A stretch of 46,514 nucleotides of DNA, from positions 1-46,514 of the forward strand of contig NZ_JYJK01000128.1 in the NCBI RefSeq assembly GCF_003263785.1, given 5' to 3'. The DNA comes from Vibrio variabilis (GTDB taxonomy: Bacteria > Pseudomonadota > Gammaproteobacteria > Enterobacterales > Vibrionaceae). Below, piece by piece: positions 1 to 8,132 of the stretch (the stretch's first letter is position 1; each line of letters starts with the position of its first letter). The position numbers were made by a program, and so were the translations under genes. The notes below the pieces were generated by a model that was not told the origin of the DNA, did no database searches, and was given only the letters and a program-made list of their open reading frames with translations.

Positions 1-171
1 AACTTGATTGGTCACTCAGTTCATTGAAACCATTTTTGATTTTACTTTTTTAAAAAAGTGAAAACCAATAGTGATTATCATCAACGAGTGCCCACACAGA
101 TTGATAGGTTTACATTGTTAAAGAGCTTGTTTCGAGCTTCAGACTAAGCGTCCCTCTCAAAACGGATGGCC
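1..171 (-). other. rRNA operon leader with boxA (16S gene lies beyond left edge)
   Basis: Read on the minus strand, this is the transcribed leader that precedes a 16S rRNA gene. A boxA antitermination element (GCTCTTTAACAAT) is at 114-126, followed by the conserved leader block ending CTGTGTGGGCACTCG at about 85-99. Both match the E. coli rrn leader as I remember it. The mature 16S sequence is not inside the window. clpB next to an rRNA operon is the arrangement known from vibrios. Confidence 0.85.
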
Positions 172-199
172 ATTTTAGCGAGATAAGCTTTAGTGTCAA
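172..199 (-). promoter_or_regulatory. rRNA operon promoter P2
   Basis: On the minus strand: -35 TTGACA at 194-199, 16-base spacer, -10 TAAAAT at 172-177. It lies about 120 bases downstream of a second promoter and just before boxA, which is the usual tandem P1/P2 order of rRNA operons. Confidence 0.8.
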
Positions 200-297
200 C
201 CACTTTTTTCAACTTATTTTGCTTGGCTTCCTTAGAAGCTTTTGACCTTCTGACTCGTTGGAGGTTTATCTCTCCGTTCCCGTGTCAGCGAGGTGGC

Positions 298-325
298 ATT
301 ATAGAGATCGCCATGCACTTGGCAA
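298..325 (-). promoter_or_regulatory. rRNA operon promoter P1
   Basis: On the minus strand: -35 TTGCCA at 320-325, 16-base spacer, perfect -10 TATAAT at 298-303, then a GC-rich discriminator (GCCACC), as expected for a stringently controlled rRNA P1. The bases upstream (331-400) are AT-rich and could hold UP-element or Fis sites, but I cannot define them. Confidence 0.85.
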
Positions 326-398
326 GCGCTAAATTGCACTAAATTCACTTTTTCTTTCCGTTCGAACACAAATGAATCAGAACGTCCAAAAAAGACAC

Positions 399-422
399 AA
401 AAAAGGGGAGTAACCCTCCCCT
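399..422 (-). terminator. clpB terminator
   Basis: On the minus strand a short GC stem (AGGGGAG / CTCCCCT) is followed by a run of six T. It lies about 27 bases after the clpB stop and ends before the rRNA promoters, which point the same way. Confidence 0.75.
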
Positions 423-448
423 ATACGCGATTGTTCGCTAGTATTTAG

Positions 449-3022
449 CTACTGTCCTACTGCAATTTTATCGTTATTGACGATAAGTTTGACGGGTTTG
501 CTTGGATCCACCTTGCCAGCGAGTATTTCTTTCGCGAGTGGATTCTCTATACTTTGCTGAATCGCTCGTTTTAGAGGTCTTGCTCCATATACCGGGTCAT
601 AACCCACTTTAGCAATGTAATCGAGAGCCGCATCTGCCACGACCAACGAATATCCACTGTCTTCCATTCGTTTGCCTAAACGCTCAAGCTGAATGTTAGC
701 AATCGACTTAATGTGTTGCTGACCTAGTGGGTGGAATACCACACTCTCATCGACACGGTTTAAGAACTCAGGTCTAAAGTGAGACGTCACTACATCCATC
801 ACTTCTCGCTTAATACCCTCATAATCGAGAACTTGGAAATTCTCTTGAATTCTAGATGAGCCCAAATTAGAGGTCATGATGACGACCGTGTTTCTGAAAT
901 CCACCGTGCGACCTTGTCCATCAGTAAGGCGACCATCATCTAATACTTGTAGAAGAATATTAAACACATCTGGATGCGCTTTTTCTACTTCATCAAGTAA
1001 GATCACCGAATATGGCTTACGTCTAACCGCTTCTGTTAAATAGCCACCTTCTTCATAGCCAACATAACCAGGAGGAGCACCGACTAAGCGCGCCACCGAA
1101 TGCTTCTCCATGAACTCAGACATGTCGATACGCACCATGGCATCTTCACTGTCGAACATGAAGTTGGCGAGCGTTTTGCACAGCTCGGTTTTACCCACAC
1201 CGGTTGGGCCTAAGAATAAGAACGAACCAATAGGCTTATTCGGATCGGCAAGGCCTGCACGACTACGACGGATCGCATCGGAAACCACTTCCACTGCTTC
1301 CGCCTGACCAATGACGCGTTTATGCAGAACCTCTTCCATACGAAGCAGTTTGTCTTTTTCTGCTTCTAGCATCTTAGAGACTGGAATACCGGTTTGCTTC
1401 GACAACACTTCTGCAATTTCAGCGTCTGTTACTTTATTGCGAAGCAGGCTCATCTCTTGCATCTCAGCTTGTGTCGCTAGATCTAGCTGTTTCTCAAGTT
1501 CTGGGATACGCCCGTATTGAAGCTCGGACATACGGTTTAGATCACCTGCACGTCTTGCCACATCCATATCTAATCTTGCTTGTTCCAGCTCAGCTTTAAT
1601 ATGTTGCGTGCCCGATAACGCCGCTTTTTCTGCATTCCATACTTCTTCAAGCTCAGCATAGTCACGCTCTTTAGTGTGCAGTTCTTCATTCAATGCAGAG
1701 AGGCGCTTACTACTTGCATCATCCGACTCGTTTTTCAGAGCTTGCTGCTCTATTTTAAGCTGGATGATTTTACGCTCGAGCTTATCTAATGACTCTGGCT
1801 TGGAATCAATTTGCAGACGAATGCTAGACGCAGCTTCGTCAATAAGGTCAATCGCCTTATCAGGTAACTGTCTATCGGTTACATAACGATGGGAAAGACT
1901 GGCTGCCGCAACAATCGCGGGATCCGTGATCTCCACATGATGATGCAATTCGTAGCGTTCTTTCAATCCACGAAGAATCGCCACCGTGTCTTCAACACTT
2001 GGTTCATCCACCAGCACTTTTTGGAATCGTCTTTCTAGCGCGGCATCTTTCTCTATATATTGACGATATTCGTCTAGAGTCGTCGCGCCAACACAATGCA
2101 GTTCACCTCGAGCAAGTGCCGGTTTGAGCATATTGCCGGCATCCATTGAGCCTTCACCTTTACCGGCCCCAACCATGGTGTGCAGTTCATCGATAAATAG
2201 AATGATGTTGCCTTCTTCTTTAGCAAGCTCATTAAGTACCGATTTCAAACGTTCTTCAAATTCACCACGATATTTGGCGCCAGCGACCAAAGAGCCCATA
2301 TCAAGGGATAGAACTCGGCGGCCACGTAAGCCTTCCGGCACTTCATTATTGATAATGCGCTGAGCTAACCCTTCAACAATGGCGGTTTTACCCACACCAG
2401 GCTCGCCAATAATAACCGGGTTATTTTTGGTACGGCGCTGCAGTACTTGAATCGTTCGACGGATCTCATCGTCGCGACCAATCACAGGGTCAAGTTTGCC
2501 CTGCTCTGCTCGTTCGGTCAGATCAATCGTGAACTTTTCTAGCGCTTGGCGTTTTTCTTCTGCGTTTGGATCATCAACCTTTTGACCGCCACGGATCTGC
2601 TCAATGGCTTGGTTGATCTTCGCTTCTGTAAGGCCTTGCTCTTTAAGTAGTTGACCTAACGCGCCCTTGTCTTCGATAGCCGCAAGCAAGAAAATCTCAG
2701 AGGAGATATACGCATCTTGACGTTTTTGAGCCACCTTATCGCATAAGTTAAATAGTTGCCCCATTGAACTAGATAGCTGAACGTCACCACCGACGCCCGT
2801 CACTTTCGGTAACTTATCCAAAAGCTCGGCCAGTTTTGAACGCAAATGAACCACATCGACGTTTAACATTGTCAGCAGTGGACGAATAGAACTTCCCTCT
2901 TGATTGAGCAAAGCAACCATGAGATGGACAGGTTCAATATATTGATGGTCTCGCCCTAGAGCTAGAGACTGAGCATCAGAAATAGCGACTTGGAATTTGC
3001 TAGTAAATCGATCTAAGCGCAC
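449..3022 (-). CDS. clpB: ClpB protein disaggregase
   Basis: Hexameric AAA+ chaperone of the cytoplasm that, with DnaK, pulls polypeptides out of heat-induced aggregates. The 857-residue product has the normal ClpB length and layout: N-terminal Clp repeat domain (1-145), first nucleotide-binding domain with Walker A GEPGVGKT at 206-213, a long coiled-coil middle domain (about 400-530), second Walker A GPTGVGKT near 605, and a C-terminal D2-small domain. The start MRLDRFTSKF is the family's usual one. It is the last gene of rluD-pgeF-clpB, 84 bases after pgeF, and has its own heat-shock-type promoter in that gap. No defects seen. Confidence 0.97.
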   Translation of the reverse strand: MRLDRFTSKFQVAISDAQSLALGRDHQYIEPVHLMVALLNQEGSSIRPLLTMLNVDVVHLRSKLAELLDKLPKVTGVGGDVQLSSSMGQLFNLCDKVAQKRQDAYISSEIFLLAAIEDKGALGQLLKEQGLTEAKINQAIEQIRGGQKVDDPNAEEKRQALEKFTIDLTERAEQGKLDPVIGRDDEIRRTIQVLQRRTKNNPVIIGEPGVGKTAIVEGLAQRIINNEVPEGLRGRRVLSLDMGSLVAGAKYRGEFEERLKSVLNELAKEEGNIILFIDELHTMVGAGKGEGSMDAGNMLKPALARGELHCVGATTLDEYRQYIEKDAALERRFQKVLVDEPSVEDTVAILRGLKERYELHHHVEITDPAIVAAASLSHRYVTDRQLPDKAIDLIDEAASSIRLQIDSKPESLDKLERKIIQLKIEQQALKNESDDASSKRLSALNEELHTKERDYAELEEVWNAEKAALSGTQHIKAELEQARLDMDVARRAGDLNRMSELQYGRIPELEKQLDLATQAEMQEMSLLRNKVTDAEIAEVLSKQTGIPVSKMLEAEKDKLLRMEEVLHKRVIGQAEAVEVVSDAIRRSRAGLADPNKPIGSFLFLGPTGVGKTELCKTLANFMFDSEDAMVRIDMSEFMEKHSVARLVGAPPGYVGYEEGGYLTEAVRRKPYSVILLDEVEKAHPDVFNILLQVLDDGRLTDGQGRTVDFRNTVVIMTSNLGSSRIQENFQVLDYEGIKREVMDVVTSHFRPEFLNRVDESVVFHPLGQQHIKSIANIQLERLGKRMEDSGYSLVVADAALDYIAKVGYDPVYGARPLKRAIQQSIENPLAKEILAGKVDPSKPVKLIVNNDKIAVGQ

Positions 3023-3062
3023 AGCAACCCCCTTAAATTACATACGGCTTGATATGCAAATA

Positions 3063-3091
3063 AGATGGTTACTCATAGTGAGGATTTCAAG
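3063..3091 (-). promoter_or_regulatory. Sigma-32-type heat-shock promoter of clpB
   Basis: On the minus strand a -35 CTTGAAA (3085-3091) and -10 AACCATCT (3063-3070) are separated by 14 bases. The RpoH consensus is CTTGAAA with 13-17 bases to CCCCATNT, so the -35 is perfect and the -10 matches 6 of 8. It sits between pgeF and clpB, allowing clpB to be induced apart from the upstream genes. Confidence 0.7.
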
Positions 3092-3106
3092 AGAGGAGAT
3101 GGAAAA

Positions 3107-3835
3107 TCAGGCGTTGATCCAAATAAAGCTCGCCATGCGGCCAGTTTGCCCATCACGTCGATAAGAATAAAAACGAGTAGGATCCTCGAAAGTACATAGC
3201 CCGCTCTGAGTGACTGAATTTACTCCAAGCGACTTAAGCTTCATTTCGGCAATCGATGCTAAGTCCGCGAGCCACTTGCCCGATGTCGGATGTGATTTGA
3301 ATGCGATAGCGTATTCAGGGTGATTTGCACAAAATGCCTCACGAACATCTTCACCGATCTCAAAACTATCAAAGCCAATGGCAGGACCAATCCAAGCTTG
3401 CAGATCAGGCTCGAATAGAGACACTGCATTTTCAACAATGCCATCAGCAAGGCCACGCCAGCCGGCATGAACTGCAGAGACGGCCGTGCCGTCTTTAGCC
3501 GCTAGCAGAATAGGCAAACAGTCTGCGGTCATCGCACTAAGTACAACATTTGGCTGAGTCGTAAAACTCGCATCGGCATCGATAACGACATCTGTGGGAG
3601 TCGAAACATTGGCAACGACAGTAGAGTGGGTTTGATTAAGCCAAACTGGCGCGGATGGCATGTTCGCTAACACAGCTAGTTGAGCTCTATTCGCTTCAAC
3701 ATCTGCTGGGTCATCACCAACATGCATTCCTAGGTTCAGCCCAGAAAACGGCGCTTTCGATACGCCGCCTTCTCGAGTTGACGTCACAGCACTAACATTC
3801 AGAGCTGTGTGCCAATTTGGCTTAAGAGTCGACAT
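3107..3835 (-). CDS. pgeF: Peptidoglycan editing factor PgeF (YfiH/laccase-domain family)
   Basis: Cytoplasmic enzyme family once called polyphenol oxidase or laccase-like and now linked to keeping wrong amino acids out of the peptidoglycan precursor. The 242-residue protein shows the family's metal-site signatures: NQTHS near residue 63, TADCLP near 105 and HAGWRG near 123, the Cys and two His expected to bind zinc. The length is normal. It starts inside the end of rluD (TAATG, one shared base), so the two are translationally coupled. Confidence 0.92.
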   Translation of the reverse strand: MSTLKPNWHTALNVSAVTSTREGGVSKAPFSGLNLGMHVGDDPADVEANRAQLAVLANMPSAPVWLNQTHSTVVANVSTPTDVVIDADASFTTQPNVVLSAMTADCLPILLAAKDGTAVSAVHAGWRGLADGIVENAVSLFEPDLQAWIGPAIGFDSFEIGEDVREAFCANHPEYAIAFKSHPTSGKWLADLASIAEMKLKSLGVNSVTQSGLCTFEDPTRFYSYRRDGQTGRMASFIWINA

Positions 3836-4809
3836 TAATAGTCTTCTTCTTTATTCAGCTTCGTGTCTTCACGCAGCGCTTCAGCCATTGCCACCATATC
3901 GTCAGGCACTGGTGCGTGGAACTCCATTTCTTCGCCAGTCACTGGGTGAGCAAACTTCAGCATTACCGCGTGCAGTGCTTGACGGTCGAAACTACGGATC
4001 ATATCCGTTAGCTCTTCACTCGCACCGCGCGGGATACGTGCACGACCACCGTAAGCGGTATCACCGAGAAGTGGGTGCTGTAGGTAAGACATGTGTACAC
4101 GGATCTGGTGAGTACGACCCGTTTCTAGACGCAGCCTGATACGAGTATGCTCACGGAAATGCTCCGCAACACGGTAGTGAGTCACCGCCGGCTTACCGAG
4201 TTCATTCACCGCCATCAGCGTACGTTTGGTAGAATGGCGACCAATTGGCTTGTCCACCATACCACCCGCGGTCATTTTGCCGATCGCAATCGCTTCGTAC
4301 TCACGAGTAATGTTACGTTTTTGCAGAGCTCGAACCAAACGCGTTTGCGATGGAACCGTCTTCGCCACCACCATCAAACCTGTGGTGTCCTTATCGAGAC
4401 GGTGAACGATACCTGCACGTGGCACTTCCGCGATAGCTGGGTAGTGATGCAAAAGCGCATTCAGAACCGTGCCATCTGGTGTCCCTGCTCCAGGATGGAC
4501 AACGAAATCTCTTGGCTTATTGATAACAATGATGTCATCATCCTCGTAAACGATGTTTAGAGGAATATCTTGCGCTTCGAAGCGTTCTTCATCTTCTAGT
4601 TCAGCTTGAACGGTAATCAGTTCACCGCCCATCACCTTAGTGCGAGGCTTGGTAACCACTTCACCGTTAACCGCAATTTTTCCGTCAAGTAGCCATTCTT
4701 TCAGGCGTGAGCGAGAAAAATCTGCGAAGAGTTCAGCTACAGCTTGGTCTAAACGTTGACCTAACTGGCTGTCTTTTACTGTATTTGTTAATTCAATCTG
4801 CTGAGCCAT
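3835..4809 (-). CDS. rluD: 23S rRNA pseudouridine synthase RluD
   Basis: Makes pseudouridines 1911, 1915 and 1917 in helix 69 of 23S rRNA during large-subunit assembly. An N-terminal S4 RNA-binding domain (about 15-75) precedes the catalytic RluA-type domain with HRLDKDTTGLMV, whose Asp is the catalytic residue, and the RTHQIRVH motif. I chose ATG 4809 (MAQQIELTNT), which lines up with E. coli RluD MAQRVQLTAT; the frame is open 12 codons further upstream with no matching sequence. Gives 324 residues. Divergent from bamD, first gene of rluD-pgeF-clpB, the same order as in E. coli. Confidence 0.95.
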   Translation of the reverse strand: MAQQIELTNTVKDSQLGQRLDQAVAELFADFSRSRLKEWLLDGKIAVNGEVVTKPRTKVMGGELITVQAELEDEERFEAQDIPLNIVYEDDDIIVINKPRDFVVHPGAGTPDGTVLNALLHHYPAIAEVPRAGIVHRLDKDTTGLMVVAKTVPSQTRLVRALQKRNITREYEAIAIGKMTAGGMVDKPIGRHSTKRTLMAVNELGKPAVTHYRVAEHFREHTRIRLRLETGRTHQIRVHMSYLQHPLLGDTAYGGRARIPRGASEELTDMIRSFDRQALHAVMLKFAHPVTGEEMEFHAPVPDDMVAMAEALREDTKLNKEEDY

Positions 4810-4939
4810 ATCGAACTTTTTAAAAAACCTTGGGACTAATACCACGAGTGTGGATAATATAGCCCATCATTGTATCTGTTACTGGCAAGAAAAGTAATGG
4901 AAGCGGAAAAATATTTACGTCAAGGAAACTCGTTCTCGT

Positions 4940-5664
4940 ATGAAACTACTTAAACTAACAGGCTTGCTTTCTATAGCTTTGTTGTTTGGTTGTGCTGACA
5001 AAGAAGTCACCGTCCCAGATGTCCCGCCGTCTCAGTTGTATTCAGAGGCTCAAGAGTCACTGCAAGGTGGTAACTGGACGTCAGCCATTGAGCGCCTTGA
5101 AGCGCTAGACTCTCGTTACCCATTTGGTGCTTACACTGAGCAAGTACAACTTGATCTCATCTATGCCTACTATAAGAACGATGACCTGCCACTAGCTCTT
5201 GCGACCATCGAACGTTTTTCTCGTTTAAACCCTACGCATGAGCGTTCGGATTGGGTTCTGTATATGCGCGGCTTAAGCCATATGGCGCAAGATCGTAACT
5301 TTATGCACGATATCTTTCGTATCGACCGCTCTGACCGTGACCCTGAACCAGTAAAAGCAGCGTTCGCAGATTTCGACCGCTTGCTTAAACGCTATCCGAA
5401 CAGTGCCTACGCCGAAGATGCTGCAAAACGCATGGTGCACTGAAGAATCGTCTCGCCAATTACGATTTAGCAACGGCAGACTTTTACCTGCGACGTGAAG
5501 CTTGGATCGCTGCGATTAATCGCACACAAGAGCTTCAAAAGACCTATCCAGATACTGAAGCTGCGCGTAAGTCACTCAGCATTCAGAAACAAGCCTATGA
5601 AGAGCTAGGCATGAAAGAACAAGTCGAGCGCACTGAAAAACTCATGGAGCTCAATCCGTTATAA
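4940..5664 (+). CDS. bamD: Outer-membrane assembly lipoprotein BamD (one-base frameshift)
   Basis: Essential partner of BamA that helps insert beta-barrel proteins into the outer membrane. A lipoprotein signal ends at lipobox LFGC (Cys18), followed by TPR-like repeats. The frame breaks at about 5437: ATGGTGCACTGA stops early, whereas one extra G (GTG GCA CTG) restores the protein through YEELGMKEQ to the TAA at 5662. Repaired length is 241 residues, the vibrio norm. Since BamD is essential and all downstream codons are intact, a sequencing error is far likelier than a real mutation. Shine-Dalgarno AAGGAA lies 11 bases before the ATG. Confidence 0.93.
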
Positions 5665-5681
5665 GCGGTAAGATACGTTAC

Positions 5682-5711
5682 AAAAGCGCTGTGTTATCAG
5701 CGCTTTTTTTG
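5682..5711 (+). terminator. bamD terminator
   Basis: Stem AAAAGCGCTG / CAGCGCTTTT with a seven-T tail, beginning 18 bases after the repaired bamD stop. Confidence 0.85.
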
Positions 5712-5782
5712 TGTCTAAATTGGCGAAAATCCGTTTTCATTTATATAGTTATCATTAGGTATGTAGTGAAAAAGGAATAGAA

Positions 5783-7240
5783 GTGAAAGCACTATTACTG
5801 GTTGTTGTTTTCGTTGTCTTCTCGCTACCACTGCGAGCACTTGAGCTTAGTCCATTGAGCAACGCCCCGTACACAGGGGACTTAGATACGCTCACCAAAA
5901 AACGAGTACTACGCGTATTAGTCTCTGCCGATCTCGGTTTTTACTACATAGAGAAAGGGCAACCGAGAGGCATCGGTGCCGAGCAACTCTATCACTTTGA
6001 AAATTACCTAAAGAAAAGATTCCCCAAACTCAAAGTACAAGTCATCCCCGTACCGCGCGACGATCTTATCCCTGCGTTGGTCAATGGTTACGGCGACCTC
6101 ATTGTTGCTAACCTTACCGTAACCCCTGCTCGTGAAGCCGTCATTGAGTTCAGTCGCCCCATCCTTGACAATATCGATGAGCTCATTATCACCAGCGACG
6201 ACTACCCTACTCTCTTGAACACCGAAGACTTAAGTGGCAAAGAAGTCTGGGTGCGTGCCAGTTCAAGCTACTTTGAAAGCCTACAAGAACTCAACAAAGC
6301 ACTCACCGAAGAGGGACGTCCACCTGTATTAGTTCAGTACCTAGAAGAAACATTGCAAGATTACGAACTGGTAGAGATGGTCAAACAAGGGTTAGTAAGC
6401 GCCACGGTTCTTGATAGCCACAAAGCCTACTTCTGGAACAAAACCTTTGACGATTTGAACATTCACAGTGGCATTCCACTTCGCAGTGGCGGAAAGATAG
6501 CTTGGGCGATGCGCAAAGGTAGCCCGAAACTTGCAGAACAAGTCAATGCTTACATCAAAACAGCGAAAGAAGGGACGCTACTTGGTAATGTTATCTATAA
6601 CAAATATTTAGAGAATACTTCTTGGTTTGCCAAAGCGCTTGACCCTAAAAATATTGATCAACTAGAGAAGCTGGTGTCACTATTTAAAAAGTACGCCGAC
6701 CAATACGACTTCGATTTTCTCATGATTGCAGCACAAGCATTTCAGGAATCACGCCTCAATCAAAACAAGGTTTCCCCAAAAGGCGCGGTGGGCATCATGC
6801 AAGTGCTACCAAGTACCGCACGAGATCAGAACGTCAACATAAAAAACATCAATAACATAGATAACAACGTGCATGCCGGAGTGAAATATTTACGCTTTAT
6901 CCGTGATCGCTATTTTAGTGATGATGCCATTAGCGAAGATGACAAAGTCTATCTGTCGTTGGCGGCTTATAACGCTGGGCCTGGGAACATATCACGCATG
7001 AGACGCTTGGCCGAAAAACACGGCTATGACCCCAACAAATGGTTCGGTCATGTTGAGCTTATGGCGCGCCGAAACATCAGCTCCGAGCCAGTTACCTACG
7101 TCGCCAACATCAACCGATACTATGTGATTTACAAACAGTTAGAGTCGTTACAAGAAATTCGTGAAGAGCAACAAGCCAAAAACCAAGACATTGAGTTTTA
7201 CAGAATCTTAGGGGGAAGCAAAGAGGAAACCACGAAGTGA
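5783..7240 (+). CDS. MltF-like lytic transglycosylase with solute-binding domain
   Basis: Predicted periplasmic enzyme that cleaves the MurNAc-GlcNAc bond to form 1,6-anhydro ends. A signal peptide (1-19) is followed by a bacterial extracellular solute-binding type 3 domain (about 40-270) and an SLT catalytic domain (about 295-430) with the probable catalytic Glu near 322 in FQESRL, GAVGIMQV and AAYNAGPGN. This two-domain layout is that of MltF. Vibrios also carry MltF beside purL, so I assign the family but not the symbol. The start is GTG at 5783, with AAAGGAAT 7-14 bases upstream. 485 residues, no breaks. Confidence 0.85.
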   Translation: MKALLLVVVFVVFSLPLRALELSPLSNAPYTGDLDTLTKKRVLRVLVSADLGFYYIEKGQPRGIGAEQLYHFENYLKKRFPKLKVQVIPVPRDDLIPALVNGYGDLIVANLTVTPAREAVIEFSRPILDNIDELIITSDDYPTLLNTEDLSGKEVWVRASSSYFESLQELNKALTEEGRPPVLVQYLEETLQDYELVEMVKQGLVSATVLDSHKAYFWNKTFDDLNIHSGIPLRSGGKIAWAMRKGSPKLAEQVNAYIKTAKEGTLLGNVIYNKYLENTSWFAKALDPKNIDQLEKLVSLFKKYADQYDFDFLMIAAQAFQESRLNQNKVSPKGAVGIMQVLPSTARDQNVNIKNINNIDNNVHAGVKYLRFIRDRYFSDDAISEDDKVYLSLAAYNAGPGNISRMRRLAEKHGYDPNKWFGHVELMARRNISSEPVTYVANINRYYVIYKQLESLQEIREEQQAKNQDIEFYRILGGSKEETTK

Positions 7241-7251
7241 TGGAGATCACA
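7236..7251 (+). promoter_or_regulatory. CRP-type site at the end of the transglycosylase gene
   Basis: AGTGA-TGGAGA-TCACA matches the CRP consensus TGTGA-N6-TCACA except for the first base. It overlaps the stop codon of the preceding gene and lies 277 bases before raiA. A near-copy is at 7447-7462. Confidence 0.5.
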
Positions 7252-7446
7252 TTTTATTAGTGTGCATTTAATAGACAGTGACTTTTCTTAGGTCGTACTA
7301 AGTCGCCAAAAATGGGGAATTTTCAGAACGCTACTCTATTCAAATTAATGACTTTTGGAGGAAAGAAAAGGCTTTTTTACTGTTAACGATACAAAGTTTT
7401 GCGATAGATCACATTTAGATTTGGACGGCAAAAACCCTCGCATAAG

Positions 7447-7462
7447 AGTGATCGAGATCACA
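7447..7462 (+). promoter_or_regulatory. CRP-type site upstream of raiA
   Basis: AGTGA-TCGAGA-TCACA, again one base from the CRP consensus, followed by the same ATT as the copy at 7236. It lies 66 bases before the raiA start, a plausible activating position. E. coli ribosome-hibernation genes are reported to be CRP-controlled. Confidence 0.6.
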
Positions 7463-7527
7463 TTCTTTTCGGTCTGAATGAGTAATCTGGAGTTAACCCA
7501 TGAGGGATGCAATAGAGGAAAAAACAT

Positions 7528-7860
7528 ATGAGAGTAAACATCACTGGTAAAAACATTGAGATCACCTCTGCAATCCGTGAGCATATCGAAAGCAAATTTA
7601 AGAAGTTAGAAAAGTGGCAAGTGGACATCATCAGCTGCCAAACTGCTTTCAACGAAGAGCCAAACAAACAGATGAAATTCGAAGCGGCCATTACGGTACC
7701 CAAAGGCAAACTTGTCGCTTCCGCTACTCATGAAGATTTATACGCTGCCGTTAACGAGGTTGAACAGAAGCTAGAACGTCAGCTAAACAAACTAAGACAT
7801 AAACCAGAAGCTCGCCGCACAGAGAAGCCAGAGCTAGCTGAAGTAGAAGAAGTCGAATAA
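7528..7860 (+). CDS. raiA: Ribosome-associated inhibitor RaiA (protein Y)
   Basis: Small cold-shock and stationary-phase protein that binds the 30S A and P sites and stabilises idle 70S ribosomes. The 110-residue protein begins MRVNITGKNIEIT and ends with an acidic tail EVEEVE; the KLERQLNKL helix and KLEKWQ are as in E. coli YfiA, and the short length separates it from long-form HPF. AGAGGA precedes the ATG. raiA followed by pheL-pheA is the E. coli order. Confidence 0.93.
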   Translation: MRVNITGKNIEITSAIREHIESKFKKLEKWQVDIISCQTAFNEEPNKQMKFEAAITVPKGKLVASATHEDLYAAVNEVEQKLERQLNKLRHKPEARRTEKPELAEVEEVE

Positions 7861-7904
7861 TTCGGTCGTCTTAGCAAATAGCAATTCAATTTAGTCATCA
7901 TTAT

Positions 7905-7930
7905 ATAGCGCCTACGGGCGCTATTTTTTT
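7905..7930 (+). terminator. raiA terminator
   Basis: Eight-base perfect stem ATAGCGCC / GGCGCTAT with a TACG tetraloop and a seven-T tail, 45 bases after the raiA stop. Confidence 0.9.
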
Positions 7931-7997
7931 GCTTGACGCTCCATGCTCCCTTGCTTATTGTGGGGCTTAGCCAATACAAAATGATAAACAACGATTT

Positions 7998-8045
7998 ATG
8001 CGCCCAATTATTCTGTTCTTTTTTGACTTCTTTTTTCTCCACTAG
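7998..8045 (+). CDS. pheL: pheA leader peptide PheL
   Basis: A 15-codon leader peptide, MRPIILFFFDFFFLH, with six phenylalanines in seven residues. It stands where E. coli has PheL ([15 protein letters not shown]), directly before a terminator/antiterminator pair and pheA. When charged tRNA-Phe is short, the ribosome stalls on the Phe codons (8016-8036) and the downstream terminator does not form. No strong Shine-Dalgarno is visible before the ATG. A longer frame from 7933 that crosses this region is not the leader. Confidence 0.88.
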   Translation: MRPIILFFFDFFFLH

Positions 8046-8049
8046 GCTT

Positions 8050-8118
8050 GGAGGCTTCTTCGTTTTCGAAAGAAAAGTCAAAAACGAACGGAAAGCCTCC
8101 CAAACGGGAGGCTTTTTT
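8050..8118 (+). promoter_or_regulatory. pheA attenuator (antiterminator and terminator)
   Basis: The terminator is a nine-base stem AAGCCTCCC / GGGAGGCTT (8093-8101 and 8106-8114) with loop AAAC and six T. An antiterminator strand GGAGGCTT at 8050-8057 is exactly complementary to 8093-8100, so the two pairings exclude each other. A weaker pairing of TTCGTTTT with AAAACGAA lies between them. The antiterminator strand starts just after the pheL stop, as attenuation requires. Confidence 0.88.
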
Positions 8119-8132
8119 ATAAGGATTATTTG

